This document shows, in pieces, positions 1 to 11,000 of a stretch of 64,000 nucleotides of DNA (the first letter of the stretch is position 1; every line of letters starts with the position of its first letter). The position numbers were made by a program, and so were the translations under genes. The notes under the pieces are model-generated. The model had not been told where the DNA came from. It searched no databases and saw only the letters and a program-made list of their open reading frames with translations. Source of the DNA: Gadus chalcogrammus (lineage: Eukaryota; Chordata; Actinopteri; Gadiformes; Gadidae). The stretch covers positions 15,386,514-15,450,513 of the forward strand of contig NC_079412.1 in NCBI RefSeq assembly GCF_026213295.1. The letters run 5' to 3'.

Positions 1-13
1 ATCTTCGGGTTTA

Positions 14-47
14 ATAGACTAACCATGGATACTGTTGGTTAGTCTAT
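14..47 (+). repeat. Perfect 12-bp inverted repeat with a 10-nt loop
   Basis: ATAGACTAACCA at 14-25 and TGGTTAGTCTAT at 36-47 are exact complements. Function unknown; no gene is adjacent. Confidence 0.85.
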
Positions 48-289
48 CACACCTGTAGTATAACATACAGGTTTTATCCATGTATCAGCATCTGGGTTCA
101 GGTCGCCATTACCTTGTTGTATTCAAACATAGTTAAGGTGCTCTTCCGCTTTGATGCCGGCCTCAATGAAAATGTAGCAAAGCATTTAAGCACTTTGGTC
201 ACACACTCTTTCACCTGTTGAATAATTTTCACAGTCCCTTGAACTTTTATCCTCCCTCTTTCTTCCTGTGTGTGTCAGTGTGGTTGTGT

Positions 290-576
<287 letters not shown>

Positions 577-2539
577 TGTTTACGTGACTTCGATCGATCA
601 TCGTTCTGAGACAGATGTTGGTAGAATTCTTAATGTGATTCCGATTCCTCCAACTTGTCAGCTTTGAAAGGGGGAAGTGGGATAGAGAATAATCGGCATA
701 ACATCCCCATAAGTGTGAATGGGGTGCAGCAGATGTGTGGATGGGGGGGGGGGAGAGGGGGTGTACCCACTGGGCCTCCCGAAGGCCCATCTGACCATTG
801 TTCTGATTGGCAGCCATTTCTTTGGTTGTCACGACAACAGGGATACACCTTTTTGTGTATCTACTATTGGTGCACACAAATGATAAAGCATAATGATTTA
901 AAGTAATTAACGTTGGATGAATGAAAATGCTCAATAGATACATGTGGGATGTTCTTGGACCTTGATAAAATAACACTTTGAAGCAATCTACAATTTTACT
1001 GAACAACCACACATTCAATTGAATACGATTGAGTTTATAAAGTTCTGTACAGTAGTCTCTAGGCACATTCAGCTGTTCTATTCACAGGCCAGGAAGGGCA
1101 ATCAATACTTGAGGTTAAAGGCCGTCTCTGGTTATTGAGAGCTGATCCTCCTACAGTTAAAGCACACCAGGTGTCTTATAGTCTTTGGGCCAAAGTATTA
1201 TGACCAGAGTCATTGTTATTCCCCTTTCATATACAATGGAAATGCTCAATGGTGGAATTAATAATGCCAACCGGGTTCATGATTAAGTTTGGTGGGATTC
1301 ACCATCCATTTCTGTTTTAAAAATTAATGTAAATCTGCATGTGTTTTTTATTTCAAAGGGTATGATTTATATTAGGAACCTTTAAAATAATTAAATAATT
1401 AAATTTATTTTTACAAAACTTATTGACTCATTATTAAAAAATACATTGGGATTGATAACAAAATGAAAAGTTGTGTGACTATAATAAAATACATACGTAT
1501 TCATTTATTAAGAAATGGGACTTTAGCATATGTATTCAATTTATTATATAAATAAGTGCAAATACGATTACCTGCATGCGTAAAATGTAAGCATCTTTAC
1601 TTTTTGCTTCAGGCATCACTGGGACCATATTTTACTAGAACATACTTTTATCTGCCTGACACTCCCTCAACAAAACAACATTATATACCATTGTTGATAC
1701 TGGAAGACCGACAAAAAGACTTTGCAGAAAGTTTTCTAAAACAGGAATCAGGTAATTTGAATCAAAATGAGAGAGGTGTGATGATTTCACTTATCTTATT
1801 AACATGTTATTAATATTAATATTCTATAATTGTATATATGTAATAAATATATATATAACTGTTTTATGAAAAAACTTTTAATTACTTTTAATTACTTCTT
1901 AATCTTCTTAATTGTAAGCATAATTCCTTAATGCAACAAATATACTGACATTTTCTACAGCCACATATGAAGTCAGCGAAACATTTGAATCTCACAATTC
2001 CTCTTTACAAACTCTTCCTTTGACCCACTTGCTTTCGTGTCCTTTGTGAGAAGCATATAGAGTGCTCTGTTTTAATCCTCACATTGTATGAATATGGACA
2101 TCACTTGCCATTCAGAGACCTCTCTAATGTAAATGTGGAGTAACGCCTACTGAGTTTGTACACAGCCTCTAACAGAGGCCTTTTTTCTGCCGTTCCAAAA
2201 TACTTGTGTAAGCTATTGTGTATCTCGCGCATTCCCATAAGCTAATTAGAGGTGGGCCTGGGCTGATATCCTGCATCCCTGTCCCGCCGCTTCCCACCCT
2301 GTAAACGTTTATGACCCCCTGGCGCAGATTGCCTCTGAGATTTGAAGGATTGGCCCCCTGTTGACTCACAGCTGGATGGTGACTGGCCAACTGCTTCTCT
2401 ATCTCTCTCTACCCTCTCTCTCCTTCTCTCTCTGTCTCACTGCCTGTTTAATTTATTTATTAGTAGCCCTGATTTCCCCTTTCCTGCTAACAACTGAAAT
2501 GGGCATCTTAACTTAAAAAGTTAGGCATTGAAATTAAAT
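577..2539 (+). other. Intergenic, no gene seen
   Basis: Unique, mostly AT-rich sequence with short poly(G) near 744 and a CT-rich stretch near 2398-2440. No recognisable coding or RNA gene. Confidence 0.7.
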
Positions 2540-2626
2540 GCTACCACTGTGATTTCGGGGAGTGCTCACACAAGGGCTCACACAAGGGTGGGGGATTTAA
2601 GCACTCCCCAAAAACACAGTGGTAGC
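2540..2626 (+). repeat. Strong imperfect hairpin, 27-bp arms, 33-nt loop
   Basis: The left arm (2540-2566) begins GCTACCACTGTG and ends GGGGAGTGCT; the right arm (2600-2626) is its complement with 2 mismatches. The loop carries a direct duplication of CTCACACAAGGG. The size fits a pre-miRNA or a foldback relic. Confidence 0.85.
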
Positions 2627-3319
2627 CGCAGTGCTCCGTTACACAAACTCATAATAAGCAGTGAGCCGTAGGGAATTGACCAGACAATCTCTAGTCAATC
2701 AGTGGCTTACTGGGACTGAGAAGCGGACACAGTGGGTGTCTTTCCATACATACAGTATGTCCTTGTTTAACCCCCACACGCTCTATTGTTGTTATTGGGA
2801 GCACTTGTCATATTCACACATTAACAAAAGCGGGCCTGTTGGTATGTTTACCTCTGCACAGGAACCACTGGGCAATTCTCCGTTAAATTACAGCCATGTG
2901 TGGGCCAACTGATCTCTCCCCCTCACCCGCCAGCCTCCCATTAATAGAGCTTCACACTCTTTCACACTTCTTTGGGGCTGGGCCAGTTCCTTGTTGACCG
3001 TTGTGATTGCTATGAAGTGTTAGGGAACGAAAACCACACAGACTTTCCTTTGTCACCCTTAGATGAAAAATACATGTAATCATTTATTTTTTTACGCTTA
3101 ACATTTCGCATTTCACTGCAAAAGCTTTAACCTAAATTGCTAGAAAGGCAAAATGCACAAAGACTTGTTTCTCATAACAAAGTTTTACATAACAAAGAAG
3201 CTTTGCCCAGAGATGGAGAAAAATGCTAAATTGTATAGAATGCTGGGGAACATAAATTCCCGCAGCCCAACCCCCAACGTTCTCCTGGTGTGAGACAAAT
3301 AAACAGCCACCTTGTTATC
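2627..3319 (+). other. Intergenic, no gene seen
   Basis: Unique sequence without recognised features. Confidence 0.65.
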
Positions 3320-3715
3320 TCTGAGGACTCACATCTCTGAGTTTTAACATCAGAGTCATTGGTAACTCCTGTGTCACTGACTTGGTTCCCTGGATTTAAA
3401 GACAGAGTCATCAGTTTTTCAAGTTCCTCAACTCGTTTGGTCCTCCGTGATTAAAGACGTTCATCAGTACTTCCTGTGTCTTCAACTGGCTTGGTTTCTA
3501 TGTGTTTAAAGACAGATTCATTACAACTTTCTGTGTCCTCCACTGACTGGGTTCTCTGTGTTTGAAGACAGATTCATTAGTACTTACTGTGAAGGCAAGT
3601 GGATGGTTCTCTAAAGACGGATTCATTAGTACTTCCTGTGTCCCCAATTGGATGGTTCTCTCTGTTTAAAGAAAGAATCATCATTGCTTCCTGTTCCTCA
3701 ACTGGCTGTGCCTCA
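3320..3715 (+). repeat. About 60-bp minisatellite, six to seven diverged copies
   Basis: Copies share TTTAAAGACAGATTCATTAG, ACTTCCTGTGTC, TCAACTGGCTTGGTT and TCTCTGTG blocks. Divergence is high, so the array is old. A 9-bp-arm hairpin (GGCTGTGCC / GGCACAGCC) sits at its 3' end near 3707-3731. Confidence 0.82.
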
Positions 3716-3731
3716 GCTGGCACAGCCAGCA

Positions 3732-6700
3732 CACATTAATTGCCAATTGTTTTTATTTATTTAACATATATTAACGTGTTTTTATTTTTTATAATGTGCT
3801 AGCATCAATAATATATATAATTAATAACCTCAATTTATACATATCTAAATCATATTTAATTATATAACCTCTAAACTTTCAAACTGCAAGCCGTGCATAG
3901 TGCTTTTCAAAGCTGCAGAGTTAGAAGTACATAACATGACCTTGGATCGACAGAAGTGAAATGTTTCCCCCTCAGTTCGCACTGCCTTTATTGTACACTG
4001 ACCTTACCAAATAATAGAACAAAATACATGTGCTTCTGAAAAGGATTACCATTCAAAGGAGGTGCTTTTGATCAATAATAAAAGCCACACCATAGCAATG
4101 ACTGCCTTGCAGCCTCTGTGTGCTGGATAATGCTGTGTTTAACTGACAATCATAGAAGACAAAAGAATGCGCTCAGATGGATTCGGAAAATGCCGAATGG
4201 GCCCCTTTAGCAGTGATTGTATTGTACAACAACGTCCTACGTTGCTGTAACACTGCTGCCACAAAGCGCCAATGTTGACAACAATGATGTACATTGATTT
4301 TGAATTAATACTTGAAAGCAATAAGTTGGAAATCAATAAAAGCAGAAAAAGTCAGTGCCTTTCTTTGCACACTTAATCGGTTCCTTTCGCCGTACATTTT
4401 GATGTTATGTTACAAAATGTTACATTTGAACATTTTACATTGATTAACCAATTACCAAAGTAACCAGGAAGAGCCCACTGAGCCTGTTAATGGGACCAGA
4501 AATAGTCTTGTTCTATTGTCACAGTCCCAGTTCCTGCTTCAGGAAATGTCTTCACTTCTTAATGTTTCTCTGCTACAAAAACACTGGCTAACCATGGTTC
4601 CCTTGCAGGCTGTTCTCTGCCGTAGGTCGGTGGTGGAATGGTCCCTGGTTTAATACAGCGCTGAGGAGTCTCCATGAGCCTCCAAAAGCTACCACCAATC
4701 TCCAGCTATCAAGAGAAGGCTTGTAAATGCCAGAAGTTCGGATCTCAGTATTACTATAAAAGGCGGTAGAACTTGCAAACGGGTTCATACATGTTAGTTT
4801 TATGTGCCTCAGTAATGGTAAAGTATCCTAACAAGAAATGTGTAAAGCAAAGTAAAGCAAAGCTATAGGCAGAAATGTTATGGAAATGACCTTCATGAAA
4901 GCATGCTACTGTTAAACCATCGATTCCGATATTAGGGTCACAGTTCTCGACCCCCCTACAATGTCAACTAAAGTTTCACCCTTGAGCCAAAGAATGCTAA
5001 CATGTTTGAGGACATTACCGCGTTAAAACCTGCTATTCAATCAAGAGTTTGTCTCCCATATGCTTTGTCTCAACGAGACCTAATTTTAGAGTGAACCAGT
5101 TGTACCTTAATTGGACAGAAACCAAAACGACTGAAACCGAAGGAACTGGTTTTTAGGGCCCGGCGATGAGACACATTGGAGGGTACGGCTGTGGGAATAC
5201 TGAAACAACTGGAGACAGGGGCAGCAGCCCGTCAGGCTGGAGTATGCCATGGCTTATATGATGCATTTGTTGAGAACACTATTTACGGAGTCCATCTGAC
5301 TTAAAGGATTTTCACACAGATGTGAAATATCTCATCCTTCTTAAATTCCTTCTTTGGTCCTTTCATCTTTTACTGAGTCGTAATAAACGACACATGTTCA
5401 ATTCACAATTCTCTACCAAGTGTTCAGTTGTCTTTGTTTGTCCACCTCAAGGCCAGTGTTGTTACTGTCGGAGGGAGATTCATTGGGCCATGCTTTGCTT
5501 CCTCAAAATAGGCATGTTTTCGCCATCCTTTAGAAAAGGGTTAGGATATAGAAAATATCAATTGAATGGCAACCTTCCATCGGTTGTTTTCTGTCTCCAT
5601 TATTGACCACTGATGAGGCTTTTATTTTTTTATTTACTGGCCCAGGTCAAGGTTTTTAGAAGTCATTTGTACTATGGATTCTTTATTGTCATCTTGGAAC
5701 ACCACCGCTGTTGAGTTCAACATTTTCCAATACAAATATACACGCAATCATTTCCTGCAAACATAAATACAGCATGAATATAAAAAAGGCTTTGAAAAAT
5801 ACTTTGTGGCGAGGGTGAAAGGCAAAGAAATATAAGTTGAGCTTAAACCATTATCATTTTGAAGGATGAATAAACACAATTGCACAATTCAATTCTGTTC
5901 CAGATCTCAATTTGAGTGTTAGGCTCGCTCTTTATTCCATATATCACATTTTTCTGCTCTGAAGGAAGGCAATATAGAGGAAATTGGTCATGATTTGGTC
6001 AACAAGTGTGGATTTATGGCACAACTGCGAACAGTTTACATTGTTTGGATTGATTGTAGCAGAAGCAGTGCATTCAAGCATAGTTTCCTATTGGGGTCAT
6101 AAACTGTCTAGACAACTATCCCCTCCTTTCCACCTTCAACCAGGGCCCATAAGAGCAATTGTTTTGCCCAATGTATTGGGTTGTATTTGTCTTACAATTA
6201 TCACATATGGCGTCATAAAAATCCCCTTTCACATAGAATGAAAGAATTTCCCATTGCATGAATGCTTAGTCATGTATATCAGTGTTCCTGTATACTCCAT
6301 AGTATCCGTTTACATTCACATTTAGTCATTTAATAGACCCTTTATCAAGAATACCTTCCAAGTGACACTTGGCATATAATCTATAGTAAAGCAACTTTAT
6401 GTCCAAGCCCTTCATGACAACCACAAACCACCAGATTGAAGCATAGCTGCTCATACGTTTTTGAACTTTGCAGTATTATGATATATTATAAACACATTCT
6501 GTGCTGAATTTGAATCTATATTAACCAAAAGGGACGCCATCCTCCCACCTATTGAGATACAATTAGTTTGATAGATATTTTGTTTGATTGTTTGTACATT
6601 TTAGGTCCTCAATTAAGCCTTCTGCTCCCTTGCCGGATCTCTTTGCAAATGAGAAATTACTAATATCTCGCTGGTTATATTCATATATTTCTATAAGAAG

Positions 6701-7689
6701 GTATTAGGCATATACCTGTATATTGGTTAATATTGTGTTCAGTGGATCATGGATCCGTGCTTTTGAGGAGTGCTGGTCTTCAGCTTTGATGACATGAGCG
6801 AAGATGAGCTGCAACAAGACAAAATGGGTTGGACCGGTCTGTCTCTTAATGAGGGCAATAAATTCTTTTCCACCCTTAACATTCACCACAACCTCATGGA
6901 CACACAGCACGACAGTCCCAACCGTTAACATTAAGTTCAAAGCTAATGCTAAAGACAAATGGTGCTTGTCATAAACTTACTTACCTACAGTTTTCCCTGA
7001 AGTGGATAGACATTATCTGAAAGGAAATAAGGGGTTGTTTATTATATTCCCCAAAGACAAACATGGAAAACAAACACCTATCAAGGGTCCAAAATGCATT
7101 AGTTGGCATAGCAAAATAAGTGGTGGCTTAATCTACAGATTCAGCTTTGTGAAAACACAGGTCATATTGTTAAGCATCAGCTCAGTTAAGTTAATTTGCG
7201 TTAACCGAATCTATGTGCATGCAATACTCTATTGTGTGTGGAACATTGTCATTAACATTCAGGGTCGCTTTTTACACCAATTTCAATATAACACAACTGA
7301 TCTTATCAAACAAATAACACCTTGAAGGCTAATATGAATTAAATACTACAAAGTCCTAAATAAATATATTTATAGGCCTAATATATCTATAAAAAAAACA
7401 TTGCTATGATCAATGCTATGATAAAGGATATTAGTATTTTTTTTCTGAGGAAAAATTGAGCCTCAACAAAGCTCTAAGAAAAACACACAATTATCAGTTT
7501 TAATCAAACTATTGGTAAGACATATATGAAGCAAAATACGTCATTTGTAGGCCTATTTGGTTTGAGACCAGGCATTAATAATCCAAGATATTTCACGTAA
7601 AATATCAACGAGTAGGCCTATCTAGTTGAAAAGTCAGTAGGGAAGGATTTACTTTACTTCGAAATACAAAAAGAATCTTGAAGAAGGGA
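3732..7689 (+). other. Intergenic upstream of sall4, no gene seen
   Basis: Nearly 4 kb of AT-rich unique sequence. Candidate enhancers of sall4 could lie here, but none is identifiable without comparison to other fishes. Confidence 0.65.
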
Positions 7690-7974
7690 AGAAGTGTGGA
7701 CTGGTGCTCCTCCCTCGTCCATCCACTAGTAGCGCTCCTCCCGCCCCCTACGGCCCCTCTGCTCTTCTCATCAATAGCACCGATTTGAATAATGTGTGAG
7801 CGCTTGGACTAGAGCCAATCAGCTGTCAGGGGGGCATGATAAATCGCAATGCATTATTGATAATAATAATTACGTTGACATGCGCATTTCTACTTGAGGG
7901 GCTAATTTCCAACCCGAAGAATTTGGAAAGAAGGGAGAAATATTTCAGGACTATTTGCTGCTGATGGTTGCACC
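7690..7974 (+). promoter_or_regulatory. sall4 proximal promoter and 5' UTR region
   Basis: Contains a pyrimidine-rich segment with a reverse GC box (CCGCCCC near 7741) and a CCAAT box at 7815-7819 directly abutting an E-box CAGCTG at 7820-7825. An AT-rich stretch follows, then the leader. No TATA box is evident at the usual distance. The start of transcription is inferred, not seen. Confidence 0.5.
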
Positions 7975-8041
7975 ATGTCGAGGCGCAAGCAAGCAAAGCC
8001 GCAGCACATCAATTCGGATGAACCCGGCTCGTCAGAAATAG
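7964..8041 (+). other. Upstream ORF overlapping the sall4 start codon
   Basis: ATG at 7964 lies 11 nt upstream of the sall4 ATG in another frame. It is open for 25 codons and stops at TAG 8039-8041, exactly the last three bases of exon 1. If the mRNA starts upstream, initiation here would compete with sall4. The product, if any, is unrecognised. Context is C at -3 and G at +4, so moderate. Confidence 0.5.
7975..8041 (+). CDS. sall4: sall4 coding exon 1
   Basis: Codes [12 protein letters not shown] and 10 more residues. It ends in phase 1 at a G|GTAAGA donor. The 12-residue N-terminus is the conserved SALL motif that binds the NuRD subunit RBBP4/7. An out-of-frame upstream ATG at 7964 overlaps this exon and terminates on its last three bases. 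Confidence 0.93.
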
Positions 8042-11000
8042 GTAAGAGAGTGGATATTTGGTTTGTGTCCGCAGAGTTTACTGAAAGTTTGCTCTAGTCC
8101 TCTGCTGTTTCTAAAGTAGCACTTTTAACTTAGCTACCTTGCATTGTTCTCGCACTTTGACCTGCAAAGTGACCCTTGCTGTTGACCAAGTTTCGGTCTT
8201 TAAACTGTCTTCTGAGTTTTTTCATCTAGCGAAAGTGTTTGATCAAAGTGAAGATAATGGGCAGAATCTTTTTCATTCATCGTTTAAGGACTCCGATTCT
8301 CTCGGACGAGTTCTAGTTGCTCATCGATAACTGATTATGGAGGCTCGACATGACCACGAGTAGGCTAATTTACCCGAGTGGAAATTATTACAGTTCACTT
8401 TTCAACTTTTAACCAAAAGCAGGCATTCAGTCGTGGTATTCCTCTCGTTTTGTGTTTTGATTTAAAGGACTACCTTTTGATTCTGCTCACGTTACCTTTT
8501 GGATTTCCAAACTTCATAGATTTGTTTTGTGTTGCCAGTAGCCCGCTGATGGTACAAGTGGCATTATATAGTGACTATTAGTTATATTGAGTTTGCATCA
8601 AATCATTTTACATTTTTGTCGTGTAGTCCTATAGGTTGGGTTATTTTGGTTTATATAATTGGAAATTGCCCTTTTGTATATTCGCAATGTTGGTGCTGGC
8701 ACGACAATATGCAAGTTTCAACAAGGTTTGTTGTAGTGTATTTAACAGCACGTGTTTATTGAGGTTCTGCTTCAAAAAAAAAAAAGTTTGCAATTTTTTT
8801 CCTCCCTCTAAACAAAGGTAGTTTACAAATCCGTATGAAATGTGACTCGGGAGTAAGCTGACCTAAAGGCAATAAATCCCCTAGTTTAATGCATGACTGT
8901 TTCCTTTGGTACATATGGGGAGTGGTGGGGGGATGGAGCATTCAGCTCTTTTTTGAGACGGGGAGGGGGTGCGTTTGGCGTTGCCCTATTTAAACCATGT
9001 CGTGGACACATTTCCTGATGACACAAATGGGAACGCTAACAAATGTCCACATTAATAAATACTACGCCCCATTACTATTTCTTTTTTTTGACCATTTTCA
9101 ATTCTCTACCTTCATTGATCTGCCAAGTTATTTCAACTATGAACCCTACAATAGGTGACCAGAATCACTCATCTAGATTGCGTGCCACGAAGTGGAAGTG
9201 TTTTTTAATTGCTAAAGGCCTATTACTATATATATATATATAGTTGGATCTTTTTAGATTTAAACACCACTAATATCCCCAGGTTTGACTTACGGCCACG
9301 TCTTTTGTAAAGTGTATTTAATGAATCATTGATGAAATATCAAGGACAAGGTTCGCCTATATTTTCAAAAAGAATGCGGGAGTCCGTTTTTCTTTCCCCC
9401 CACTGTATGATGCCTGGTGAGCAATTAACAACTCTACCATTTTTGTGTGAGAATGCAAACAAGTAGGCTACTTGCCCCTCGCTGAGTGCATTAGCATTTG
9501 ACAATGCCCATACATAGGCCATTTGAGGAATGCACCATGGTGAGAAGATTCGCTGAATAAAAATGTATTCAAAGTTTAATTTGGCTAATGTAATTTACTT
9601 TACATTCAGATTGTTCTTGTAGGCAAATTAATCTCGCCAGCGTTCATACCAACCTTGACGTATGTTCAATGTCATATTAACCACCATATTTGTTATGAGC
9701 ATGGGTTAGTCAATTGTGGAATAATCCCAAATGATTTGGCATTGTTTGTTGTCGGTACCTTGGTCCTCATGTACTTTTGAAAAGTAGATGGCGCCCTCTG
9801 CTGGACATCGAGATTCCATGATTATTGTCCTAGTATAGAAATTTATTTTATTCTAGCTACCTTTGTTAATTTTTAAACAAACCACTATCAATGTTTTCAT
9901 TCACCACAAACCTGCTCTTATCAAGATTTTGTCTTTTCTTATTTTAGGAGTCACTTCATGTGGACAAGCTGAAGAAACAGGACGGGAGATGAAGAGATTC
10001 AGAATGGACAATACCAAGGTCTGCAACAAGTGTTGCGCTGAATTCTTTGATGAGACTGAATTCCAGGAACATGAGAAAAATTGCACTAAAAGTCAACAGG
10101 TGGTCATCTTGAGGAATGGCTATGGGAACGGGGTTCCGGAGGACCATTCACAAGGTTCTTCCGATGGTGCAAATAGTGACCCTGATGATGGCCAGTCAAG
10201 CAGTCACTCCCTATCCAACAACCATACAGAGTTGGCAGACGAGATCAAATCGATTGCAGAGGAGTCGGGTCAAAAAGACAGAACAGAGATGTCCCCCAGC
10301 TCTGAGATGACGTTCAGATCCAGCAAGATGCAAGATTCAAATGTAACTCTAGAGTCAATGAGTGCCACTAAGGTGGCTGTCACTCAGCATTCTTCAAAAC
10401 ACGCGCATCTGTCGTCATCCAAAGAGGCGCTGCAAACCATACCAATGATCTTGGAACAGTTGGTGTGTCTCCAGCAACAGCAGCTCCATCAGATCCAGCT
10501 GACGGAGCAGATTAGAATTCAGGTGGCCATGATGGCACCTCAAGGTCTCCACTCGGCTCTCGGGGCCGCAGTGGACCCACTCAAAGCCCTCGGTGCCCAT
10601 CTCTCTCAACAGCTCTCTGCTGCCGCAGCTCTCATAGGTAAAAGAACAGGCAGTCAGAGCCTCTCCATGGAGACCATGAAGCAGAGTCGACTACCTCAAA
10701 TCACTGGTATCCCCACCTCTTTGACTGAAGGACTGGGAAACTTCACCACTAAAGCTGACATTTCAAAGGGAGTTTCAGACCTGGCCCATCGCCTACCAGC
10801 AATTTTGCCACAGACTGCCGGGGTCAATGGTTTCCCCAGCCCCTTTGCTGGCCTTCAGGCTGGTATTGAGGCCTCTAAAAAAGCAAAGGCCAAGATGCTG
10901 AATCTTCCTTCCGAGTCAAAGAATAGCGAGTCACCATACAGGCACAAGTGCAAGTACTGTGGCAAGACTTTTGGAAATGATAGCGCTCTGCAGATTCACC

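Noticed and set aside
6704..6958. 84-codon minus-strand frame upstream of sall4 with protein-like composition
   Set aside because: No start context, splice partners or recognised family. It could be a decayed repeat, but I cannot support it; a protein search would decide.
9863..9947. In-frame 5' extension of sall4 exon 2 to an ATG at 9863
   Set aside because: A TTATTTTAG acceptor at 9947 and the conserved SALL motif in exon 1 show this stretch is intron.
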